64,000 bases of DNA from Pseudobutyrivibrio sp. ACV-2 (lineage in GTDB: Bacteria; Bacillota; Clostridia; Lachnospirales; Lachnospiraceae): positions 97,910-161,909 of the forward strand of contig NZ_FNQZ01000009.1 of the NCBI RefSeq assembly GCF_900107545.1, written 5' to 3'. Below are positions 1-7,708 of the stretch, piece after piece (position 1 is the stretch's first letter; the number at the start of each line of letters is the position of its first letter). The position numbers were made by a program, and so were the translations under genes. The notes under the pieces were generated by a model, which saw nothing but the letters and a program-made list of their open reading frames with translations, searched no databases and was not told the origin of the DNA.

Positions 1-214
1 ATTTCAATCCGCATTTTCTCTTAACCTGAGCTATATAAAGACTCGAAACCTTCATCCCATCATTATGCTCTGCAACATACTTCTTTATCTTTTCGTAGGT
101 TGCCTTTGTCTCAGCAGAAGCCCCTTCCAGTTCAGCTACATCCACATCTACATGAATATAATCATCCGGCTTCTGGCGAAGTTGGGAAAGAAGTACAACC
201 GTCTCGACTGTTGT
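1..214 (-). pseudogene. Truncated C-terminal tail of an RlmD/RumA-like or serine recombinase protein
   Basis: The minus strand is open from a TAA at 215-217 to the left edge and has no start codon. It reads TVETVVLLSQLRQKPDDY, then a lysine-rich stretch ending KVSSLYIAQVKRKCG. The VETVVLL motif is the usual end of RlmD/RumA 23S rRNA uracil methyltransferases. The following domain occurs, as I recall, as a C-terminal extension on annotated RumA fragments and on some clostridial serine recombinases. No methyltransferase core precedes it, so this is a 5'-truncated relic that runs off the window. It is not the missing end of the intact rlmD at 7688-9085: that gene has its own equivalent motif with different codons. 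Confidence 0.6.
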
Positions 215-270
215 TTACTTGAGCAACCGAGTTTCATAATATCTACCGCTATATGCGAGACTTAAATATA

Positions 271-1026
271 TTACTTCTTTTGGATTACCGTATTTATACC
301 GATTGGCTTAAATCCGACGCTGAGAGCCGTTTTCTGTGAACCTGTATTCGTTTCAGCATGAGCCCATACAGGTCTTCTGCCCTGCCGCATGATTTCCTCA
401 CACATCTTGTATGCCAGATAGGATGCCAGACCATGGTGTCTGTGCGTTTCAGCTGTCTCAACACCAATATCCACTTCCTCCGGACCGACCGCACTTGAAA
501 ACGCCACGGCTGCAAAACTGCCATCTTCCTTACTTCTGGCCATAAATCCAAATCCGTTCCGCAAAAATACATCTCTATCTTTCCATGAAAAAGATGGCGT
601 AATCCTTCCCTGAATGACACCTATATTGACTGCAGTTATGCGTTCAATAACAAAGCCGGCATCAAGTTCCGGTTGTTTTTCAATGATTCCGCCATGCGTG
701 TATTCAATCCTTTTATCAACTCGGAGCAAGTCTCTGCCTGAATAATAGTCCGAAACAGACTTCAAATCTGTAATGAGTAAAAATCTTCGCTCCGTATCAG
801 ACACCAAAAAACTTCGATATACTTCTTCAAGAACATCTGTGCTCACATCCCCGGAGATATACGCAAAGCCGCAATAATGCCAAAACAATACACAGCCTTT
901 GCCATCAACATAAATATCTCCATCCTGAGTCCCGGTCGCAATTGATAAAGGATAAACCCGGTTAGCCGGGCATTCGTTAGCACATTTAATATATTCTTTG
1001 TATCTGTTTCTATCAACTTTATTCAA
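271..1026 (-). CDS. GNAT family N-acetyltransferase (251 aa)
   Basis: Likely acetyl-CoA-dependent N-acetyltransferase of unknown substrate. The C-terminal third has the GNAT core: a strand VDIGVET followed by the pyrophosphate-binding turn HRHHGLAS and a helix, then a final strand with AHAETNTGS and SVGF. The N-terminal 120 residues are divergent, like the larger single-GNAT proteins of Firmicutes. The start is a TTG at 1026 with AGAGGTG seven bases upstream. It stands alone in the decayed island, downstream of a recombinase scrap, and may be cargo. The family is clear; the substrate cannot be told. Confidence 0.75.
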   Translation of the reverse strand: MNKVDRNRYKEYIKCANECPANRVYPLSIATGTQDGDIYVDGKGCVLFWHYCGFAYISGDVSTDVLEEVYRSFLVSDTERRFLLITDLKSVSDYYSGRDLLRVDKRIEYTHGGIIEKQPELDAGFVIERITAVNIGVIQGRITPSFSWKDRDVFLRNGFGFMARSKEDGSFAAVAFSSAVGPEEVDIGVETAETHRHHGLASYLAYKMCEEIMRQGRRPVWAHAETNTGSQKTALSVGFKPIGINTVIQKK

Positions 1027-1175
1027 CGAAATACACCTCTATATAATCTCGCTCATTTATTAACCTTCTCGAATCGCACGCGAATAAGAAAACATAAGAC
1101 AAGTCACGCGTTATTTTCAAATATCGGATTGACATTTTTCCTTTATCACCATAAACCGGAAGTGCGAATCTTGAG

Positions 1176-1394
1176 TCATATCTTCATATTGTTGAAAGCT
1201 ACACGCCCTTCTATTGATTTACCGGACTTGCCGGCATCTTCATATTCTCGGGCGATTTCATAATCATTAAATTCGCAGAAAGCTTTCATTCTTGATTTCT
1301 GTGCATCCAAAGAATAGTCATCTATCTGCATAGATGTGGAAACACGGGTATATAAATAGACCTTAATCTTTTTATTCTTTTCCATTTGATTCAC
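1176..1394 (-). pseudogene. N-terminal fragment of a large serine recombinase (72 codons)
   Basis: The reading frame begins with KVYLYTRVSTSMQIDDYSLD, the resolvase-domain start of large serine recombinases, with the catalytic serine in TRVST. It continues through the EYEDAGKSGKSIEGR segment, then stops after about 72 residues, where an intact enzyme runs to about 500. The downstream bases do not continue the domain in any frame I checked. Its start overlaps the end of rhuM by 23 bases. The serine is present but the DNA-binding part is lost, so it cannot be an active integrase. A C-terminal recombinase scrap lies at 5126-5797, on the wrong side to be the missing half of the same gene by simple insertion. 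Confidence 0.8.
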
Positions 1395-2403
1395 CTATCA
1401 TTTTTTTAACTGCTTTGTCAAAATCTGACTCAATAGGTTGGGTCTTATTAAACGTATCATATTCTTTATAAGCTTTATCTATCGCCTGCTTGTGGGTTAT
1501 TCTTCCATTGTCCTTCAATATTTTGTACTGTCTAAACTCAAGAAACGCATTAACGCTTTTTTCAAATTCTTCCATGGTAAATACATTCTCTCGTTCAATA
1601 AGATCCTCAATATAATCAAAGTAACCTGTAACTGCACGCTCTAATTGTCGAATCTGTTTCTCTTCCAAATAGTTTTTTGCGACAGATACATCAGATTTTA
1701 AAATTCGTCCATCCGGTGCATTTTTCCATGTAGTGAGTCCCATATGTTCTTTATTATGGTCTGCTGATTTGTACACAATCTCAGCCGCTGTATTATTAGT
1801 AATTGCGTAATGAAACTTGTTTTGTATAGTGGCATAGAAATGATATGCCACTTCTGAATCTTTAGTATAGTCAATGCTGCATTCCGCAAAGATGTCAGTA
1901 ATCTGTTGCCATATACGCCTTTCGCTAGCACGGATAGAACGAACTCGTTCCAACAATTCGTGAAAATAATCTTTTCCAAAAGCAGTTTTTCCTTGTTTCA
2001 ATCTATCATCATCAAGAACAAATCCTTTGGTCATATATTCCTTTAAGACTTTTGTAGCCCAGATACGAAAATGGGTTGCTTTAATTGAATTCACTCTGTA
2101 TCCAACGGAGATAATAGCGTCCAAATTATAATACATGCTATCATTTTCTTGAGTTTTACCTTCTATAGCACCATGAGGATTGGTTGTTGCAAATTTTGCA
2201 ACAACCACTTCCTTTTTCAATTCACCACTCTTAAATATTTTATTTAAATGTCTGCTTATACCTGATTTATCAATCCCAAAAAGTTTTGCCATGGATTTTT
2301 GTGTAATCCAAAGGCTCTCATCTACAATATAAGCATCTACAGAAACATCCCCTTCAGCAGAATGATAAAGAACCATTTCCATCTGTTTATCAAAACTATC
2401 CAT
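1372..2403 (-). CDS. rhuM: RhuM family protein (343 aa)
   Basis: Member of the RhuM family (Virulence_RhuM), named after a Salmonella pathogenicity-island gene and common on mobile islands beside recombinases and restriction genes. Molecular function is not established. Visible hallmarks are WITQKSMAKLFGIDKSGISR, a helix-turn-helix-like segment near residues 30-50, then NLDAIISVGYRVNS and FRIWATKVLKEYM, and a conserved HYAITNNTAAEIVY region around residue 200. Length is normal for the family. GGAGGAAT precedes the ATG. It sits between an XRE regulator (57 bp upstream) and the recombinase scrap, whose start it overlaps. Confidence 0.85.
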   Translation of the reverse strand: MDSFDKQMEMVLYHSAEGDVSVDAYIVDESLWITQKSMAKLFGIDKSGISRHLNKIFKSGELKKEVVVAKFATTNPHGAIEGKTQENDSMYYNLDAIISVGYRVNSIKATHFRIWATKVLKEYMTKGFVLDDDRLKQGKTAFGKDYFHELLERVRSIRASERRIWQQITDIFAECSIDYTKDSEVAYHFYATIQNKFHYAITNNTAAEIVYKSADHNKEHMGLTTWKNAPDGRILKSDVSVAKNYLEEKQIRQLERAVTGYFDYIEDLIERENVFTMEEFEKSVNAFLEFRQYKILKDNGRITHKQAIDKAYKEYDTFNKTQPIESDFDKAVKKMIGESNGKE

Positions 2404-2460
2404 AAAACTATTCCTCCGTTTTTTACAATTTTTAAGTCTAAATATATTGGCCCTTTGAGA

Positions 2461-2823
2461 CTACATATCTTCAAGACTTTCTATCTTCTTCAGTGCTTCC
2501 ATATAAGCCATAAGACGCTTCTGCTGTTCTTCCTTGAGATTATGATAATCTTCAATCATATGAACATCCCCGGGAGTAAATTTGTTTTCAGGACTTGCTA
2601 CAGCAATTTCCTCTTCATCCTCAATTCCTTTACCAGTAAGAAGTTGCTCAGGAGTAATTTGCAAAACATTACAGATGTCCATTATCTTTTCTACAGTAGG
2701 ATTAGTCTTTCTCTTTTTCCATTCGCTTATGGTACTGGTTGAAATACCTACCTGCTTTGCAAACTCCGCCTGAGTCATATTGCGTTCTTTCAAAACCTTT
2801 ATAATTCTTTCACTGATAATCAT
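2461..2823 (-). CDS. XRE family helix-turn-helix regulator (120 aa)
   Basis: DNA-binding repressor-type protein. Residues about 7-62 form a Cro/C1-type HTH with the recognition region MTQAEFAKQVGISTSTISEW, followed by KIMDICNVLQITPEQLL, which is the clostridial XRE signature. The C-terminal half is acidic and helical and ends KRLMAYMEALKKIESLEDM, likely for dimerisation. It lies immediately upstream of rhuM on the same strand and may control it and itself. A broken paralogue with a similar tail is at 6144-6386, which suggests the island carries parts of two related modules. Target operators are not evident. Confidence 0.85.
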   Translation of the reverse strand: MIISERIIKVLKERNMTQAEFAKQVGISTSTISEWKKRKTNPTVEKIMDICNVLQITPEQLLTGKGIEDEEEIAVASPENKFTPGDVHMIEDYHNLKEEQQKRLMAYMEALKKIESLEDM

Positions 2824-2908
2824 GAGTGATACCTCGCTTGCTGTTCACTTATATAACATTCATATAGATGAATTCATTTTATCACACCTCATGCTATCCA
2901 TCAATGTT

Positions 2909-3160
2909 CTACTTCGTTTCCCTATTACGGAACTTCATATACGCCTTATAAGATTCATATATATATCTTCTTTGAAGATAGACATCAGGATCCGGTAATA
3001 AATCAAAATCAATTTCATAAGCGTATTTTGCTATTATATTTTCGATAAAGTTTGCATGAGAACTCCTTTCATCTTTGTCTTTTACTATCACTTTATTCTT
3101 CACAGCTATCCCCTTCCTTAAATGACATTTTAGGTCTTTCACAAATTGCAAGCAGTGCAA
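2909..3160 (-). CDS. Small hypothetical ORF (up to 83 aa)
   Basis: I do not recognise this ORF. The C-terminal two thirds (KDERSSHANFIENIIAKYAYE... through PDPDVYLQRRYIYESYKAYM) have the composition of a real protein: charged, helical and tyrosine-rich. The first 25 residues look less convincing. No good ribosome site is seen at the ATG, and a later start is possible. It could be a fragment of a larger island gene. It lies between the GmrSD-like gene and the XRE regulator on the same strand. Confidence 0.35.
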   Translation of the reverse strand: MHCLQFVKDLKCHLRKGIAVKNKVIVKDKDERSSHANFIENIIAKYAYEIDFDLLPDPDVYLQRRYIYESYKAYMKFRNRETK

Positions 3161-3164
3161 AGGG

Positions 3165-3220
3165 CCTGACCCTCAAGTCAGACCCTCAAAATGCTTGGCA
3201 AACCCTCAAAAAGTTTGATT
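3165..3220. repeat. Three copies of an ACCCTCAA motif
   Basis: The short gap between the 83-codon ORF and the GmrSD-like gene carries GACCCTCAAG, GACCCTCAAA and AACCCTCAAA, about 14 and 21 bases apart. The pattern is too short and irregular for a CRISPR array. It might be an operator, a recombination scar or remnant coding sequence. Confidence 0.45.
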
Positions 3221-3235
3221 ATCCTGATGTTTATG

Positions 3236-4954
3236 TCAAACCAAAATGGTTTTTAGCTGCATACTCATCAATTCCTGTCTCTTCTGCATAAACTCTTCAA
3301 AGTTGAACAGATCATACGATATTCCATCAGGCAGATATTTCACATTATCCTTGTTTTCTGGTTCTTTAAGCCATTCCACCAGTGGCGTAGCATTCTTTGA
3401 CTCATTTTCCCTTCCTTCAAGCAACTGAAGATTAGCAAGTGTATTCCTCCGCCTTCTCCAATCTTCCTTTGTATCATCATCTATCACACTTCCATTTGGA
3501 AGAACTAGATTTTTAATCTTTTCCTCTTCAAATCCTGTATACGGATGCATATGATCTTGATGGAAGCCCTTCTGACTATACTTAAGATTCGGATACAGAA
3601 GGGACAGAAGCATGAATGTATAAGCACCTATTTCGTAGCTATCAAACATTGCATCCACTTCCTCCGGCGTGTACTTCAATGTTCTATCTCCAGTAAATCT
3701 CACACCCTTAAGATTGTTCATAGAGAACGTATCTGCCGGAGCTTTCTTTAATGCCTCTCTTATGCCTGTAAGCGCAGAATTAGATGCCGTACCAAATATC
3801 TGCTTAACCTGAGCAATAACAATGTATTTCCTTAATTCTGCTTTGCTTTCGGCATCATAGTTGCCACCCTTATAGCGATAGTAAACCATAGGTGAAACCG
3901 CAACATATGAAATGATATTCTCAGAATTGAATCCAAATTCATTCAAAAGGTTAACAGTATCCTTTATAGCCTTTTTTATACTATCCCAGTTATCTCTAAT
4001 TTGTAGTACGCTTTCTTTCTTAAATGTCTCCACCTTTAATGTAACTGACATATCAAGTAAATAAAGACAAGTTCTCATAATGAAATCATTTGTAAACTTA
4101 TAGCCCTCACCCGTCTTATTTATTTCAGCAAGTAACTTATCTATCTCGTCCCTCGCTTTATCCCAGTGAGATACAATCGTTGAAAACAAAAGATCACTCT
4201 TAGATAAAACAGTTCCGCCAGAGTTAACTCTTACAAATATGTCCAGGACGCTGTCGATAGAATCTTTTTCCACTTCAAAATAATTGATTATCTGGTCACC
4301 CACCAGCCTTGTATGGAGCAATGAGATATTCTTACTAGCAATTTTATCTGTCGCCCACCCATTAGGAAGAATTATCTCCGTAACCAAATCCTCCGCTGAA
4401 TACTTCAAAATATCCTTAACTAAGAACCAAAGTTTCCCATCTTTATGATTTTCAGCATCCTCTTTGGTCAAAAACTTAAACTCATATGAAATATCGTCGT
4501 CATCAGTTCTTTCGCTATGCAAATCAAAATATAATTCCTTTTTAGGAAAAGCATCGTCATTCTTCCATCTCTTGTTAGGGAGCTTTCTGCTCATACTTCC
4601 CTGTAAAGCGATATACAAGGACGTCAAACGCTGTTGCCCATCCAGGACGGCCCATATCGTTTCATCTGGACTTCCTATTGGAAATGGTTGAGGGGCTGAA
4701 GGATTCTTGTACATATCCCGGTCATGATAATCTTTTATGAACTCATACATAGAGTATTCTTTTTGATTGATTACCGTCTTCTTAACCTTCCAAAACAGAA
4801 AAGTCCCTATAGGATACCCAAGCATAATAGAGTCCATAAGTCGGACAATCTGATCATCTCCCCAGACATATTTTCTCTGTATCGCAGGTAGATATATTTT
4901 TCTTGAGTTGATATCCTCTATTACATCTCTGATACTTTTCTTTTCATAAGCCAT
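3236..4954 (-). CDS. GmrSD-like DUF262 / DUF1524 protein, likely anti-phage nuclease (572 aa)
   Basis: The N-terminal half is a DUF262 (ParB/Srx-like nucleotidase) domain with YLPAIQRKYVW near residue 20 and the signature DGQQRLTSLYIAL near residue 105. The C-terminal part has HQDHMHP near residue 465 and TLANLQLLEGRENESKN, which fits the His-Asn-His finger of DUF1524. This order matches GmrSD type IV restriction enzymes and relatives, which use nucleotide hydrolysis to license cleavage of modified DNA. Length is normal for a fused GmrSD. GGAGGAG lies before the ATG. No methyltransferase or modification gene is adjacent, which suits a modification-dependent enzyme. It is the one clear defence candidate here; phage restriction is inferred, not shown. 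Confidence 0.75.
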   Translation of the reverse strand: MAYEKKSIRDVIEDINSRKIYLPAIQRKYVWGDDQIVRLMDSIMLGYPIGTFLFWKVKKTVINQKEYSMYEFIKDYHDRDMYKNPSAPQPFPIGSPDETIWAVLDGQQRLTSLYIALQGSMSRKLPNKRWKNDDAFPKKELYFDLHSERTDDDDISYEFKFLTKEDAENHKDGKLWFLVKDILKYSAEDLVTEIILPNGWATDKIASKNISLLHTRLVGDQIINYFEVEKDSIDSVLDIFVRVNSGGTVLSKSDLLFSTIVSHWDKARDEIDKLLAEINKTGEGYKFTNDFIMRTCLYLLDMSVTLKVETFKKESVLQIRDNWDSIKKAIKDTVNLLNEFGFNSENIISYVAVSPMVYYRYKGGNYDAESKAELRKYIVIAQVKQIFGTASNSALTGIREALKKAPADTFSMNNLKGVRFTGDRTLKYTPEEVDAMFDSYEIGAYTFMLLSLLYPNLKYSQKGFHQDHMHPYTGFEEEKIKNLVLPNGSVIDDDTKEDWRRRRNTLANLQLLEGRENESKNATPLVEWLKEPENKDNVKYLPDGISYDLFNFEEFMQKRQELMSMQLKTILV

Positions 4955-5029
4955 GATAGTTCTCCTCCCTGTGTATCTTCAATTATATTTCCTTTGCCCC
5001 TTAATGGGATTATACCCCAACATACCAAA

Positions 5030-5068
5030 AGGCCTCCACCGGCGTGTAAAATATGCCCGTAGAAGCCT
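5030..5068 (-). terminator. Rho-independent terminator after the recombinase remnant
   Basis: A 14-base stem (AGGCTTCTACGGGC pairing with GCCGGTGGAGGCCT on the minus strand, with G-T pairs) is followed by TTTT. It lies 58 bases after the stop of the recombinase C-terminal scrap and insulates the GmrSD-like gene downstream. Confidence 0.7.
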
Positions 5069-5125
5069 CTTAATATCCTTTACGCCTTATTTATGTGTTT
5101 AACTTTATAACTAACTCGGAATCTC

Positions 5126-5797
5126 TTATTCCTGCCCCTTCTCCGCATCCTTAATCTTGTAGTAATCCTCTACATCCAAGCCAAGATCCACATGAGATTT
5201 CGACCTTGTAACTGTTTTACCCATGAGAACCACAGTTTCAGCTTGACTTCCATTGTCCAAGAAAATCTTCATCTCTTTTTTGATGATAAGAAGCTTGAAT
5301 TCTATCGACTTTAGCCATTGTCCATTAAGCTGCTTTTCAGGATAGATTTCTACTTTCGAAACAAGTTGCTCGATGATTGTCCTGCGTTCTTCTTCATTCA
5401 GCTTATCTATAAGTTTATCAAAATAGATAAGTGATTTGTATACATTATCCGCAGATGTTTTTCTCTCTGCAATTGAATGGCGCTTCTTTCTAGCTTCATT
5501 CAGTGCAGCTTCTAACTCATCAAGAGAATCATAAATATCGTATAAACGTTTTTGCAAATCCTCTTTTTTACGAGAATAATGCTTATCTGATACATCTAAT
5601 GAATTCATATCCGACAATATATCACTTTTGATATTATCGAAATGCTGTTGCCTACCCTCAAGTGCTGTAATCTCTTCATCAATAGCTGAAACATCTACTT
5701 TAGATTTAATCAATCCCCTCATTTGTGCCGCATATTCCGGTCTACTTACAAGGCTTGAAATAACCTCTAATACTGCGCTATCAAGCTTTTTCCTCTT
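5126..5797 (-). pseudogene. C-terminal fragment of a large serine recombinase
   Basis: This is the coiled-coil and tail region of a large serine recombinase, without the catalytic and zinc domains. In frame it reads KKLDSAVLEVISSLVSRPEY, a long heptad-rich section, then KLNEEERRTIIEQLVSKVEI, the usual closing motif of clostridial recombinases. It ends in a tail with AETVVLMGK. An ATG at 5722 would give a 198-residue product, but homology clearly continues upstream of it to about 5797, where the frame is joined out of register to the ORF6N relic. The tail motif resembles the RlmD ends at 7688-7740 and 1-214. Confidence 0.75.
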
Positions 5798-6090
5798 CCT
5801 TTTTCATCATCGTTCAAGGTGAAATTTTTGCACCTTGAAAGTTCTTCCACTTCCTCATCAGTAAGTTCAAACATAAAATCTTCGCCCAAAAATTTTTTAA
5901 TATTGTTCTTCACTTGTCTATTGAGTTTTTTTGTTTCATAGCCATATATTTAAGCCAAATCAAAATCAAGCATTACTTTTTGATTTCTTATAATATAGGT
6001 TCTCTCCCTGATTACTTCTTCAGAAATAACAAGGATATCCTTATCGATTTCTTCAACTGTATCCACTTCATTCTTTTTAGTTTTTGCCAT
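5767..6090 (-). pseudogene. Broken ORF6N-domain (phage antirepressor-type) gene
   Basis: Reading from the ATG at 6090 gives MAKTKKNEVDTVEEIDKDI, then ERTYIIRNQKVMLDFDLA, a TAA stop at codon 47 (5950-5952), then in the same frame IYGYETKKLNRQVKNNIKKF and EDFMFELTDEEVEELSRCK. This is the N-terminal ORF6N domain of KilA-N/ORF6N regulators, in which the stop codon replaces the Glu of LAEIYG. After RCKNFTLND the homology ends and the frame runs out at 5767, within the out-of-frame recombinase scrap. Two lesions (nonsense and truncation) make it a pseudogene. Confidence 0.75.
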
Positions 6091-6143
6091 ATTTCTTTCC
6101 AACATTTGAGGTCGAAAATTTCTACCTCAAGTTCCTTTCATTT

Positions 6144-6386
6144 CTAAATATCCTCTAATTGCTTTAGAGTCTTCAGATAAGCCATTAGCCTTTTTGCTTG
6201 TTCTTTCTTAAGGCTATGAATCTCTAATAACAACTCCTCATCCTTCTGTTTTGCTACATAATCGATTGGTGAATCCACAAAATCTTCATCAATATCCTTT
6301 CCAGTAAGAAGCTGTTCAGGTGATACATCCAATACTCTACATATATCCATAATTTTATCAGCGGATGGTGTATGGCTCTTACGCTT
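6144..6386 (-). pseudogene. Truncated XRE-type regulator
   Basis: From about 6386 the minus strand encodes KRKSHTPSADKIMDICRVLD, then VSPEQLLTGKD and a charged C-terminal half ending KRLMAYLKTLKQLEDI. This is the second half of an XRE repressor closely related to the intact one at 2461-2823. The N-terminal helix-turn-helix is missing and is replaced by non-coding sequence containing a tRNA-like fragment. The open frame runs upstream to an ATG at 6470, but those residues match no HTH. Loss of the recognition helix makes DNA binding unlikely. Confidence 0.75.
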
Positions 6387-6489
6387 CCCACTATCTGGGC
6401 GTGTTCGGGACTTGAACCCGTTAGAGCGCGCCCATGGCGCGCAAACTAAAATAAGCGTAAGAGATTCCATTTAACAATCTCTTACGCTT
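6376..6489. repeat. 11-bp direct repeats and inverted copy flanking a tRNA-like insert
   Basis: CTCTTACGCTT occurs at 6376-6386, inside the XRE remnant, and again at 6479-6489. An inverted copy, AAGCGTAAGAGATT, lies at 6453-6466 and pairs with the second copy as a 14-base stem. The 92 bases between the direct copies hold the tRNA-like arms. The arrangement looks like a small insertion or a recombination scar that destroyed the regulator. Confidence 0.6.
6396..6445 (-). other. tRNA 3'-half-like fragment (possible attachment-site relic)
   Basis: The minus strand has GCGCG, a seven-base loop, CGCGC (the 5-7-5 geometry of an anticodon arm), four bases, then CGGGTTCAAGTCCCG, a textbook T-arm, and an acceptor-like end closing in CGCCCA. 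No 5' half (acceptor start or D-arm) precedes it and the loop lacks U33, so it is not a working tRNA gene. Integrases commonly recombine at tRNA 3' halves, so an attachment-site remnant is a reasonable inference. Confidence 0.5.
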
Positions 6490-6562
6490 TAATTTTACCT
6501 TAAAACAGAACTGCTTCTTGGACAAAATTGCCACTGTATTGGCAATATCATCTGAGCTGTCC

Positions 6563-7621
6563 TTATATCATTCCCAATAATATTTGGTTATCTACAAACT
6601 CTTTAAATCTAGGGAGATTTACCCTTATTTCTCCTCTATTTTGTGTATTGATAATTCCTTTTTCGCTTAGACGAACTCTTGGGAGTGACCACTCATTATG
6701 CTTGGCCTTAGTAATCTCTAACAGCTCTGAGGCAGACATTTTATCTTTTTGTACTATAAACTGTAGAAACCATTTATCCTTTGGTGCCAACTCGCTCCAA
6801 ATCTTTTTGTAAACTTTATCTGATAAAGCATCATCAAACTTTGCTAGGACTTCCTCTGTTAATTCCTTGCTTTCATTGTCCCACATATATTTTCCTAAGG
6901 CCTGGTAGGCAAAAGCATATCCCTTTGTCAGCACTGCCATTTCAGTAGCTACTTCCTCTGTAACACCAATGGTCTTTATATAATCGGAACGAATAATTGT
7001 CAAATTTAATGGCTGCATTTCATACTTTGTTGCACGCAAGAAAAATGTGAGGCCATCTGTATTTTCAAGAGCTTCTATATCTTCATATAATCCAGCCACA
7101 ACAACATATAACGGTAAATCTTCTCTAATCAGAATCTGAAACTCCTGAATAAAATCAATTAGCTCCTCTGTTTTTCTAGCTTCGTCAATAGTGACTAAAA
7201 CACGCTTTTTCTGCTTTTTTACTTCCTTAAGCATAGTCTTAAGGGCATAATCAATACTCGCAACTGGACTCTTTTTTTCTATATTTAATCCAATTCCAAA
7301 AGCAGATAAATTTAAATTAGCATCCACGAAACTCGATATAAAAGGAACCTGACTATATAATTCCGCGACTAAATCCTTAATAATATTCGAATTTGATTTT
7401 AGACCTATTACAATCCAGTCATTGTTTTCTCTAATTTTTCTTTCAATAGAGGTTAATGTAACTGTCTTGCCTGTTCCTCTAATTCCAGTAAGCTTAAATG
7501 CCTGTTCCTCAACTATTTCACTTTCTAAGGACTCCACTATACTATCTATAAGATAGTCTCTACTAATGTATTGATTTGGAACACGGCCAAAATTTATTAC
7601 ATAAGGATTTTTCTCTGCCAT
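6563..7621 (-). CDS. AAA ATPase with C-terminal winged helix (352 aa)
   Basis: Standalone P-loop ATPase of the archaeal-ATPase/Orc1-like type. Walker A is GIRGTGKT near residue 48 and Walker B is VLVTIDEA near residue 140, followed by an arginine-bearing region and, in the last 70 residues, a winged-helix-like segment (DKMSASELLEITKAKHNEW... LSEKGII). Proteins of this layout are frequent on mobile islands, and some act in defence; none of that is shown here. It has the last position in the island. The start has GGTGG upstream, and its promoter region contains two copies of a 24-bp AT-rich repeat shared with the rlmD 3' end. Confidence 0.7.
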   Translation of the reverse strand: MAEKNPYVINFGRVPNQYISRDYLIDSIVESLESEIVEEQAFKLTGIRGTGKTVTLTSIERKIRENNDWIVIGLKSNSNIIKDLVAELYSQVPFISSFVDANLNLSAFGIGLNIEKKSPVASIDYALKTMLKEVKKQKKRVLVTIDEARKTEELIDFIQEFQILIREDLPLYVVVAGLYEDIEALENTDGLTFFLRATKYEMQPLNLTIIRSDYIKTIGVTEEVATEMAVLTKGYAFAYQALGKYMWDNESKELTEEVLAKFDDALSDKVYKKIWSELAPKDKWFLQFIVQKDKMSASELLEITKAKHNEWSLPRVRLSEKGIINTQNRGEIRVNLPRFKEFVDNQILLGMI

Positions 7622-7655
7622 ACTACCACCTTCGAACTAATTATATAATTCTTTA

Positions 7656-7708
7656 AATCTATATAATACTATATAATTTAATATAATCTATATAATACTA
7701 TATAATTT
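7656..7708. repeat. 24-bp perfect direct repeat overlapping the rlmD stop codon
   Basis: The same 24 bases occur at 7656-7679 and 7685-7708, a 29-bp period. They are AT-only apart from a single C and contain TATATAATACTATATAA. The second copy encodes the last residues of RlmD (KLYSI) and its stop; the first lies in the ATPase promoter region. It is either a duplication at the island border or an operator pair with TATAAT-like boxes. Confidence 0.75.

Noticed and set aside
3165..3220. Possible CRISPR array in the ACCCTCAA repeats
   Set aside because: Repeats are only eight bases with unequal spacers of 6-13 bases; no cas gene is nearby.
5722..6090. One intact gene running from the ORF6N start through the recombinase tail
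   Set aside because: There is a stop at codon 47 and the two homology blocks are in different frames.
6396..6445. Functional tRNA gene
   Set aside because: There is no 5' acceptor strand or D-arm, and U33 is absent from the anticodon-like loop.
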